Shown piece by piece: positions 10,357 to 19,491 of a stretch of 22,178 nt of DNA (the first letter of the stretch is position 1; each line of letters opens with the position of its first letter). Under the pieces are notes generated by a model, which searched no databases, was not told the origin of the DNA, and saw only the letters and a program-made list of their open reading frames with translations. This stretch comes from Pelargonium nanum (lineage: Eukaryota > Streptophyta > Magnoliopsida > Geraniales > Geraniaceae). The position numbers and the translations under genes are program-made. The stretch is taken from positions 1 to 22,178 of the forward strand of contig JAYMTF010001629.1 in assembly GCA_036897485.1 (NCBI GenBank), given 5' to 3'.

Positions 10357-10967
10357 CAGAACTGGAGGATTGAGTTGGCTGGTTAGGGTTAGGAGTTGGT
10401 CATCAAACTAGTTTTTTACTATGTTCGGTTACTTCCATGAGAGCTTGAGGACCTTGGGCTGACAATTGATGGGGTTGCGGTTGTTGGATAGGTGGAGCTA
10501 CTTCTGGTTTAGGGTTGGTGGCACCTGTAATCGTTAGCTTTTAACCTAAACAAAATGAAAGATATCTATGCAAGCAATTCTGAGCAAATAAGTACTGTTT
10601 ATATGGAATGGAAGTGAAAAAAAATATAGATGAGTTAGATTGAACCATCATAATGGATCTGGGTTATCGAAAACCCGAGATGTTATTATTGTTACAACTT
10701 TATACAAAATGCAACCTTCGTCTATACAATCTCACTTCCCATTCGAAAATTATGTCCGAACCCTCACTTTCCAGTCTCTGGAACCACCAAATGATCACAA
10801 ACTTGAACTCGAAACTGGAGCTATATACAAGATAACACTCAGATACACGGGCATACCAGGCCATTCAGGAGAAAAGGTAGAGGTACAAATTACGATCCCT
10901 AAAACTATCCTAGGAATATGATGGCTCAGAACTCCTCGCTAGCCAAAACATTTCTGCTTCTGACAAA
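10357..10967. other. Intergenic between LTPG and the unrecognised gene, with an orphan open frame
   Basis: This region should hold the LTPG upstream sequence and the 3' UTR of the next gene. Two unexplained open frames lie here: a minus-strand Pro/Gln-rich frame at 10524-10403 (separate entry), and a plus-strand frame at 10640-10921, whose first ATG is at 10709 and would give 70 codons. I recognise nothing in the plus-strand product, and the other two plus frames are also fairly open here, so I do not call it a gene. Confidence 0.5.
10403..10524 (-). other. Possible orphan or alternative last exon, Pro/Gln-rich
   Basis: The minus strand from 10525 is open for about 40 codons and ends in TGA at 10405-10403. 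The peptide is compositionally protein-like, with PEVAPPIQQPQPHQLSAQG followed by a charged end (EVTEHSKKLV). It has no start of its own: a TAA lies in frame a few codons upstream, before a candidate acceptor GATTACAG|GTGCC at 10525/10524. It would need a phase-1 donor, and the exon 3 region of the neighbouring unrecognised gene offers one (CTTG|GTTTGG), giving an in-frame join. It may also be a decayed exon or chance. Confidence 0.3.
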
Positions 10968-12054
10968 TTAGGCAAAAGCAGAAATGCAGTGAGACTTGGA
11001 ACCTCCGCAGTTAAAACCCACAACTCTTCTCGTCGGCTTCTCAGAAGCATTATTACCATGAGCACTTGCCTCCACCCTTGCTGAGGAATGCTTCACTACA
11101 TGGGTATTTCCAGTTGGGGAACTAATGATTGTCGATTGGTTAGTAAACCGTACATCATGAACTAATGGGTTATTTGAGCGCACCGGTGGTGAACAGTAAA
11201 ATAAACCCATGTGGTTACTGTTAACATCCAATTCATCTTCAAAATCGTCCTGAAAGAAAAGGAGGAGAAAACAAAGTGAATGTCAGAAACAACCAAGGCA
11301 TGATATACTACAATCACCAAACCAAGAGGATCAAGCATAGGATCAACCATGCCCAAAAATAGGTTCATGACGTCAAGATTAGGACCACCATTGTGGTAAG
11401 ACAAGTTCCTGCGGGAGTAAGGGAAACATGGTAAGTTAGTTCATCTCCTATATAAATAAATTTCATATAAACTGTTAATAGTAACAAACTAACAGTTTTA
11501 TTGGTTCCCACCATCAGTATTTATTATCCTCTCATCTCTATCTTTTTTACTTTTACCCCTCTTCAGTTCCCTAACTACTACCACTATCACAATCTATAAG
11601 GTTGCACACACAAACCATCCCACCAATAACCCATAGAGGAGTTGGAAAAACAAGGACTTCAACAAGGGATAATGTCAGAAAGTAGAATTATATGTAGTTC
11701 ACAGAATCTAACATTATACAATTGAAGAACCAACTCTATCACGTCACTATATGTTGCTGTAAATGTAAATGCCTCTCATGAAGCGTGGGAGGGATTGAGG
11801 TGAAACAGAAAGCATAATTGTTCACACACACAGAGGAAAAGGATGAACCTTTTAGTGTTGTAGCATCTATTGAGGCTATCAACAATAGAAGGAACCCTAG
11901 TTGCATTACGAGGCTCTGGGCATATGACTTCCATCATGCCTGATTCCGGTTGGTGGGCAGGTCCCTGCTCCTTGCCATTGAAATATGAATTGCGACTTAA
12001 ATTACTGTTGAAGGAAATCTGCTCTAAACTGAGGACTCTTGAACAAGTTTCCAT
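10968..12054 (-). CDS. Small plant protein of unknown function, about 192 aa
   Basis: Coding exons are 12054-11849, 11408-11318 and 11249-10968; the joins keep frame and give 579 nt. A non-coding first exon (donor TTTCG|GTAAGAG at 13131/13130, start near 13260) is joined by a 1064-bp 5' UTR intron to the acceptor at 12067/12066, twelve bases before the ATG at 12054. The product starts METCSRVLSLEQISFN, has a middle motif MNLFLGMVDPMLDPLG followed by an acidic patch (DDFEDELD), and ends basic and Cys/Ser-rich (RRVVGFNCGGSKSH). There is no signal peptide, membrane segment or catalytic motif that I can see. The end of exon 3 is uncertain: TTG|GTGATT (11318) and ATT|GTAGTA (11312) both keep frame and differ by two residues. 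I do not recognise the family. Confidence 0.68.
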
Positions 12055-13130
12055 AGCAACTGATTCCTGCAATCAAGAAGAGCAACATGTTAAATCAGAG
12101 AGTTAATGGCAATTAAGAGGTTACAAATTTACTACTATTACTTTGTGATGCTGGCATGGCATGAATGGAATAAGACACATCATATGGCAGGTCAAGCCCG
12201 CTAACACGGCATCATCCATAGGTTTCAACATTTTGTGTAAAAGGCAAGGTGCACATTAATTGCAATTAACACTTTCTTTGACACTGATGCAATGCAATCA
12301 ATGCTAACCAGAAAGGCATCAAATGGCGGTCCTATGAATACTTCATGCTAAAAGTGCAAATCAATGGGATAAGTAGTTCATGAACACACTTAATTCCCAA
12401 ACTCCCATAAACATTTAATATAACTCTTCAAACCTGTCTTCAATTTTCAATTGTAGTTAACTAATGACAGCATTCATCATTTCCCGAAGTGAACAAAAAC
12501 TAAACTATGATATCATCAGATCCATTGAGGAGCACTAGATTAAACAAATGGTTTATATGAAACAAGATAAAATGCAATTCCCTCCGTATCCATGTGCAGA
12601 GAATATAGTTTTACTTCAAATACCAAACAATGTCAATCTGGCCAGACCACACAGCACAGTAGTAAACATCTTATTCCAAGGACATTCAAATTTTCAGTTC
12701 AGTACATTAGAAAGAAAAAAAAATCACCATCAAAGAGTAACAGAAAGGAAAAAAAATAACAGAGAGACAAAACTGAGAAATCAGAAACAGGAATGAAAAT
12801 CGGACTCCTTAATTCAACAGAAGAAAGTGAACATTAATTTAAAGCAAACTATTAGCAACTAAGAAAACCATCACATCGCAGCCATCACAGTAACCACCAA
12901 GACATAACAGTGAAAAGGAAGACAAAAAAACTCCAAAACAAAAACAATCACCACCGACAAGACAAAAAATGTCGAAATCAAGTGAATTCCGCAGCAAGCA
13001 AATAAAACAAAGCGCATCAAACAGAGTTTCCTCAAATCCAAACCTAAACGGCAGAAAGCTCGTCACAAAGAGACAATGAGATACGCATAGCAAGCAATTG
13101 AAGATAGATTCGCAAGTTCCGACCTCTTAC

Positions 13131-13260
13131 CGAAACCCTAGCACGGCGACGGAGACAGCGAAGAACAGAGCGCAAGCAAGAAGAAGACGACGACGATGAT
13201 GATGAGAGAGAGAGAGAGTGGTGTGTGTGAGAGAGAGAGAGAGAAATGGTGGATCTGCAG
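13131..13260 (-). other. 5' UTR exon of the unrecognised gene, pyrimidine-rich
   Basis: The minus strand here is CT-rich and CA-rich, then carries CATCATCAT and CGTCGTCGTC runs before a good donor (GTTTCG|GTAAGAGG). The frame is open through it without an ATG, so it is read as a leader. The 5' limit is a guess. CT-rich leaders of this kind are typical of broadly expressed plant genes. Confidence 0.6.
13187..13244. repeat. Compound microsatellite (GAC/GAT)n-(GA)n-(GT)n-(GA)n
   Basis: On the plus strand, trinucleotide GAC and GAT repeats run into (GA) at about 13204-13219, (GT) at 13219-13229 and (GA) at 13229-13244. The repeat sits in the leader exon of the minus-strand gene, where length changes could alter the 5' UTR. 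Confidence 0.85.
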
Positions 13261-13378
13261 AGCACAAGGAGCAGAAACAGAGGGCATGCGGTTCGGCCGA
13301 AGCGCCAAATGTGGGCTTAAGGCGGCTTCTTAACGCTGTCGGGTGGCTCGCGTATTGGCTCTCTCTCTCTCACTCTGC

Positions 13379-13407
13379 TTTTATTTATTTATTTATTTAT
13401 TTATTTT
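13379..13407. repeat. (TTTA)n microsatellite
   Basis: About seven tandem TTTA/ATTT tetranucleotides lie upstream of the minus-strand unrecognised gene. Confidence 0.85.
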
Positions 13408-13839
13408 TCTTAAATGTATAAAGATAGTAACAAACAGACAGGACAGTAACAACTATTGATATTTATTTCTAAATTTTTACGCGTCACACTACTTAATTAA
13501 TGCGCTGTAATTAACGGGAATTAACAGTTTTATGTGAAATGTCTGTTTTGACTTTTGACTCGTAACTGTGCCAATGTGGCAAATTTATCTCTTCTTTCCG
13601 TGTGAGGTTAGTTTCGTCAGTAATTACTGCAATGCTTGCTAATTTTACGGCAGGTTGAATTTTGACCATACACATTATGTCGGTTTTTAATTAATTGATT
13701 GATATATCCGTTAAATATATTTTTATAACAATTATGTGATATCTACTAAGAGACTAAAGGTCTGTTTGGGAACTACACTAATAAAATGGCTTTAAGTAAT
13801 ATTGATTTCTTATGAGGTAAAACACTCAATTTTATCTAT

Positions 13840-14200
13840 GTATTTTCGTATTTCGACCTAATTTGATCCATGAATTTGTTTTTTTATACCCAAAATAGTC
13901 CATAAACTTTCGTGTTTCGACCCAATGTAGTCACTGAACTTTCAAATATCGACCCAAAATGGTTCTTATCCTGAGAGCTTGTATCAAAAGTTCAGGGACC
14001 AAATCAGATAAATATTTGAAAGTTCAGAGAATGTTTTGAGTTTAAAAAGTTCAGAGACCAAATTGAGTCACAACACAAAAGTTCAGGACTAAATTGAATC
14101 GAAACACGAAAGTTTATAGACTATTTTGAATTTTTTAAAAAAAAAACTTTGAATACCAAAGTGGGTCGAAACACAAAATTAAGAAATTATTTTGAGTCTT
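13840..14200. repeat. Fold-back (inverted) repeat of degenerate short units, MITE-like
   Basis: The left arm carries several degenerate units of roughly 30-40 bp built on 'tttcgaccca-at-tagtcc-tgaactttc'. The right arm carries the same units in reverse complement ('aaagttcaggactaaattgaatcgaaac'-like). The best-matched pair is 13891-13920 against 14099-14129 reversed, with one mismatch over about 30 bp. The centre of symmetry is near 14010. Units of this sort are common in plant genomes as non-autonomous or rearranged repeat DNA. I could not define terminal repeats or a target-site duplication, so I do not assign it to a transposon class. Confidence 0.7.
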
Positions 14201-14393
14201 TAACCTTCTTCTGGTTTGTTGTGTTTATTTACGCAAAGACTAATTATTTTCTGGTTCATTTTGTTGATGGTGTTCACAAAAATAAATGTTCTCTACACTT
14301 TGGCAAGACCAACAAGAAGAGAAGATCAACATAATGACTAACCAAAAGAAATCAATACTACAAAATGAACTAGAAAACAATAAACTTCAACAT

Positions 14394-14411
14394 TTCTATA
14401 CAAATGGGAAG
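14394..14411 (-). promoter_or_regulatory. 18-bp element shared by both KUP 3' flanks (copy A)
   Basis: The plus-strand string ttctatacaaatgggaag lies 76 bp beyond the copy A stop and recurs exactly at 19368-19385, about 107 bp beyond the copy B stop. In the mRNA sense it reads CTTCCCATTTGTATAGAA and includes TGTA, a core found in plant far-upstream polyadenylation elements and Pumilio sites. It is either a constrained 3' UTR element or a remnant of the duplication. Confidence 0.5.
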
Positions 14412-14486
14412 ATCAATTATACACACAAATGGTGTTACAACACCTTCCTTTTTTCATTGTACTACTTCTATCTATCCTTTGCATAA

Positions 14487-17400
14487 CTAAACACAACAAA
14501 CCATGCCAACTTCGATAAGGTGGACGATCGGGATGTTTAGTATCACAGCAGGCTTCCTACAGTTACCCTGAAGAAACGTAAACCCGACATCGATTACCAG
14601 TCTCTTTAAAAACGACGAGGATGTACTCGCCCTCACGTGCGAGTGCCCCAATATGTATGCAACTCCTGCTTCCCGGGCTTCAATCAGCTCCATCAGCTCT
14701 TCCCTTACCAAAGGATCCATCTCTCCGCCTTTCTCGAGTAACTGAAACTTTACTTGCTGCTGTCTTTCGGTATTTGGATTCTCAACATCATTAAGACGTC
14801 TCAAACTATGTTGTGTTAGAGATTCTAGGCTCTCGACTGTATTGTCCGCGCAAAAGTCTTCTACCTCTGAGACTGCAAAGCTCGAAACAGATAGGGAGTC
14901 TTCGGTGCTTATAACAGCTATCTTATTCCCATCGAATGATGATCTCTCAGACTGTGTCTCAACACCTTCCGTCTGGATGAATTCTGCGAGGCTTTGTATA
15001 AGCTGGTTCTCAAAGTCTCCGTCATATCCTCGGACGTCCTTGTATCCATATCTGATACTGCATTGGTACATACGGTATGGTCTTGGGCAAACACGACCAA
15101 CTAGGATGCGCTCTGCAGGAGATACGTATGGCACTGGAACCGACTTCACGCAAACAAAGACCAAGACTTTATGAAATGCTGGGAGATTTGTTACGAAGTG
15201 AGAGAAGATTGCGGGTATTCCTGTTGGCAAATCTGAGTATATGAGGCCTATCCCGGGCACCCGGACAATTCCAAGGCTGGGGCCGAGGCCAAGTATCCAT
15301 TTCAATGAAACTTTGTTGTATACATCGTAGTTGTACTTCTGACAAGTCCCGTAATGCCAGACAGACATAATGCCCAAGAAAACGAACGACAGCACTAACG
15401 GGACCCAGCCGCCCTGAGACACTTTTGCGAGTGCTGCTGATAGGTAGACGCCCTCAATGAACCAGAAGAAGAAAAGGAACCCGGCTGCTAATAACAGATT
15501 CGTGTGCCAAACAAAGACCATGACGAGTGTCGTGAGAAATGTTGTGGCACACATAACTGTCACACAAGCAAGGCCTTGGGAGGAGCAAAACCCCAAAAGC
15601 TAATTAGAAATCATGACTATGCATATGAAGGAGAAACCTCTAAAAACGGCTTACCATAAGCATTTCCAATTTCAATTATGTCCTGAAACCCGATAGTTAC
15701 GGCAAGAGTAAGGATCATGAGCATCCAATTTATTTCCGGAATGTAGATCTGCCCATATATATGCATATGCCTCGAGGTGTGAACAACCTTGACTCGGGGA
15801 AAGCAACCAAGGGCTTGACATTGATTGATGATTGAGAAAGTAGCAGTAATGACAGCCTGACTCCCAACAATAGCAGCAAGGGTGGCAATGATTAAAATGG
15901 GCCAAAATACACTATCTACAAGAATATGCAACAACAGAAAGCAAAATTACCCACTAAAATTCAAAATCAGAGATCTGTGATAAATAGAAATTAATACCTC
16001 AAAAACTAACCAGGTATTGAGTCATAAAAGCTATGACGAATGCAGCCGATGCGTTTAGACAGAAAAGCAGCTTGGCCCATATATTGTACAACCAAACATG
16101 GGTATATTGCAAATGCAAATGCAATCTGCACAAACAAAAAAGAATGAATTGATATATGAACAGATGTTCTAGCATACAAGAGAAGAAGCTTTAATGGTAG
16201 TTATTATTGAATTCAATCTAGTTCGAAGTGGGTAAAATAGATAAAGAATGTGGAGAAGAGAAAAGATGGATCACGTATGTGCAGACTGCAAATTTCACGA
16301 CTAAATACTCCTTCAACAAATATGACATGTCACATTAGAAACTCACCTTTATCGACGAGGCAGTGAAATGGCCGAGAGTGGCAAACATAGCTTCAGAACC
16401 TGACGGGTGGTGATACCCCCCAAAAGCTTAGTAATTAGCAATTGCCATAATATAATTGCCAAGTAACCTAGAATACAAGGTTTAAAGAATTTTTAAAGTT
16501 TTGCTTGAAAAAAATTAAGCTTCAGCTTGACAAGAATCTTAAGATAAACTGCACATATTGAATCCAATAGTTTGTGTATATATCTAACAAGTGCAATAAT
16601 ACGTCACTGGCATCCAGATAAAACATACCTGTTATGGAAAGAAGGATCCCTCCAAGAGATAGCCATCCATCTTTACCAGTTGCCTGAAAGAACTTGATAA
16701 TATAATGTGGTGAAATGGCTCGGATAATTTTTGGGTTCCAACATATTGTGTTGTACAACCCGAGAAAAAAAATTGAAACCAACCAGATGATAACAATTGG
16801 GGCAAATAAAAAAGCTACCCTGTGAGTGCCAACATGCTGGAGGGCAAACAAGCCCACCAATATGGCACATGCAAGAATGAGAGGTTCACCTATAAAAAAC
16901 ATGACAGGCAATATGTCAAATACAAATCTGATAAATAGAAGCAGATGGCTGATAATCAAAATTTAATTAACAGAAAATCGATTTACCATTAGTTAGTTTG
17001 TGTTCTATAAGCTCTAGTCCTGATACCGCAGACAAAACTGCAAGGAAATTAGTAAGTTATAGTGAGACCTAAACATTACAAATGTCTGGCAAAGACTTCC
17101 CGTCATGTAAAGAGAAAACCAACAGAAGTGTTCAACTTTATAGCTGTCTATAATTCTCCACTGTGAAAACCTAGCTAATGCTTTATTCTTGTAAATCATG
17201 CTGGCTAGACTATATAAATTCATTATATGATGAAATATTTTGGTGAAGCAAATATGGTGAACATATTTCAAAGTCCATGATCCCACTAATTGCAGCCTAC
17301 ACCAATTTTTGACTGAAAACCGAACGTCAAGCCAACAAGACACATAGTATTGTCTAAGAGGTTAAAAAAATCACCAAATGAGTCGAAATCATCTGTATAT

Positions 17401-18676
17401 CTGTATGATAAAATGCACATAGATATATATACTTCAACTTAATACTTCTATTCTTTATCCCAACATAATAACAACTTATATTTACCTCACCTGAGATTGC
17501 TGGTGTGAACACACCATCACCAATGACCATGCAAGCACCAAATAGTACAACGACAAGTAGAGCTAGCCGTAGGCTTTCATGCTTTTCTAAATATCTCTTC
17601 ATCGCAGACGAGGTTCTATCTCGAGTTGAGTGGCCATATTTGTAGTTTGAGATCTCTTCGTCAGCTGGTAGATGATTGGGGAGTAAACCAAAATTTCCAT
17701 GTCTACACAACAATGAGTATAGAGCTAAAGCCCCACCTGTCAAGAGTTGCAATTCAATTAGACCCAATAGAGGATAAATCAAAAGTAGTACCGAATTAGA
17801 TGCCATAGAATCACAAAATCCAAAAAATGAAATCTACCTTGACCATTATCATCTGCATTCAATACGATAATGACATACTTGAGCAAGGGTATCAACATAA
17901 GGCTCCAGAATATCAAGGAAAATGCACCAAATATTGCTTCCTCATTCTGATAATTCTGCAACTGGCCAGTGAATGTGCTTGTATAAACGTAAAGAGTTGA
18001 AGTGCTCAGGTCCCCATATACCACACCAAAACTTTGGTATGCAAATAGCAGATTCCTCCAAATATTCACCCACCAAAGCTGCAAGACCCACAAAATAAGT
18101 TGAGCTAAAACTTACACTTTAACATCTTAAGTTATCCGAGACAAAATATTCTACCATGTTCCCGCCATGAACCTACTTTTTTAGGGATATAAGTCATTTT
18201 TTCACATGTACAGAATCAACAAATATAAAACTATGTAGAGTCATATCAATTACAATTAGGATGCTAACATCACATACACACTCACAAAATGAAATGAAAT
18301 AAATCATGCAAATAATCAATCTTGCAACCAGTAGTGCAAAAAGGTACAACTTCAATTGAAACTAGAATGGAATCAATAATACTAAAACCAGTTACTTGTT
18401 ACACACCCTATAATTGGTAATGTATATGAACATTCATTCATCTCTGTGAGAGTTTCTTCAAATAAGAACTGCAAAGGCAATTCCTTTTGGCACCTCATGA
18501 ACCCCAAAACCATTAAACAAACACATGGCATGCATTGCAGTTCAACATACCCAAATGACAGAAAATTAATAGCAATCCAATAAAGATTGTGGCAAATACA
18601 ATGAGATGGAAAAAAAAACACAAACCTGTGATTGGTTAGGGTTAGAGGGAGTGGACATTTCAGATTTCAGTTCCAT
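14487..18676 (-). CDS. KUP3: KUP/HAK/KT potassium transporter, KUP3-like copy A, complete but motif-altered
   Basis: Nine exons join in frame: 18676-18626, 18078-17838, 17736-17491, 17037-16987, 16889-16629, 16399-16347, 16125-16011, 15915-15655, 15574-14487. This is 2367 nt and 788 aa, the usual KUP length. The family is K+/H+ symporters with about 12 membrane segments and a long cytosolic C-terminal domain, at the plasma membrane or tonoplast. Family blocks seen include [61 protein letters not shown] and [18 protein letters not shown]. Odd points: the usual STSPLYVY is STSTLYVY (Thr45); the usual FADLGHF is FATLGHF (Thr291); the protein ends EVGMVCCV where YYV is usual; and an extra His-Met pair in exon 8 (RHMHIYGQ) looks like a slipped CATATG repeat. 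There is no frameshift or premature stop. It sits head-to-tail downstream of copy B. It is likely expressed, but its transport ability is in doubt. Confidence 0.9.
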
Positions 18677-19491
18677 TACTCCTTGTTACATCATCCCATG
18701 AAAATGTGATAATATAGCAACAAATTAAGTTTCTGTTTTCCCAAAAGAAAAAGAAAAATCCAATCTTTCACTTATTTATATACATACACATATATGTATA
18801 TAAAAAGAAAAAGTGAGTGAGAAAGAGACATAAAAGGAAGGTTGTGACTTGTGAGAGTGCTTCTCCTTGTTTCGCGAGGGTTTGAGACTCTCTTGCTTGC
18901 TTTGGCCACCTCATCATCATACACTACCGCTAATTTAATTTTATTTATTTATTTTAAACCTTTATTAAATAAATAAAAAAATAAACTATTAAATTTTGGT
19001 AGAATATTAAGTCACATGTTGTCTATATGATGACGAGAAAGACTGGCGTTTCTAATAATCTTATATAGTTCGTGATAATGTGATATTACAAAATAAAAAG
19101 CTTAGACTGTCGTGATTTTGTTATCCCACATAATCAGTGACGAGTACACTATACAATATATAACGCAAACTAATCTTTTCTTAATTTTTCTCAAAACAAC
19201 ACTGATTTGAAGACGTGTCAGAGTATTTAACAATAAAGAACCTAACATGCCAGATAATCTCTCAAAGAGATCATTTCACTGTTCAATTCCATTATTGTTT
19301 CATCATTATTCATATATGGAAACATAAATATGAAAAAAATAGATGCTCACAAAATGCATTTGATGTTTTCTATACAAATGGGAAGGGCAGCCAAAAAAGA
19401 GCCCTACATGCTTCCTGTTGTCCATTCACTACTGGCTACACTTACATTTGCTCCTCCCAATCCCATCAAGTGATCAGTTCCTTATAATTTA
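18677..19491. other. Intergenic: KUP copy A promoter and copy B 3' flank
   Basis: Only about 0.8 kb separates the copy B stop from the copy A start. It must hold the copy B 3' UTR and poly(A) site and the copy A promoter. TATA-like sequence occurs at about 18771-18803 within a near-palindrome (atacatatatgtat). An AT-only hairpin (tttatttattta...taaataaataaa) lies at about 18941-18981. I see no coding exon. Confidence 0.55.
19368..19385 (-). promoter_or_regulatory. 18-bp element shared by both KUP 3' flanks (copy B)
   Basis: This is an exact copy of the 14394-14411 string, about 107 bp beyond the copy B stop. The sequence on either side is not obviously alike between the two copies, which makes a full-length match of 18 bp stand out. 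Confidence 0.5.

Larger units (their letters stand above)
13266..14486. other. Intergenic: promoter of the unrecognised gene and KUP copy A 3' flank
   Basis: This 1.2-kb AT-rich interval contains a (TTTA)n run at 13379-13407, a fold-back repeat at about 13840-14200 (separate entry) and, at the right, the 3' UTR of KUP copy A. The string gtctgtttgggaac at about 13760 resembles sequences often found in dispersed plant repeats. I see no coding exon. Confidence 0.55.

Noticed and set aside
10640..10921. Plus-strand 93-codon open frame between LTPG and the unrecognised gene
   Set aside because: It starts at TTG; the first ATG at 10709 leaves 70 codons. I recognise no domain, and other frames here are also open, so chance is likely. 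A protein search would settle it.
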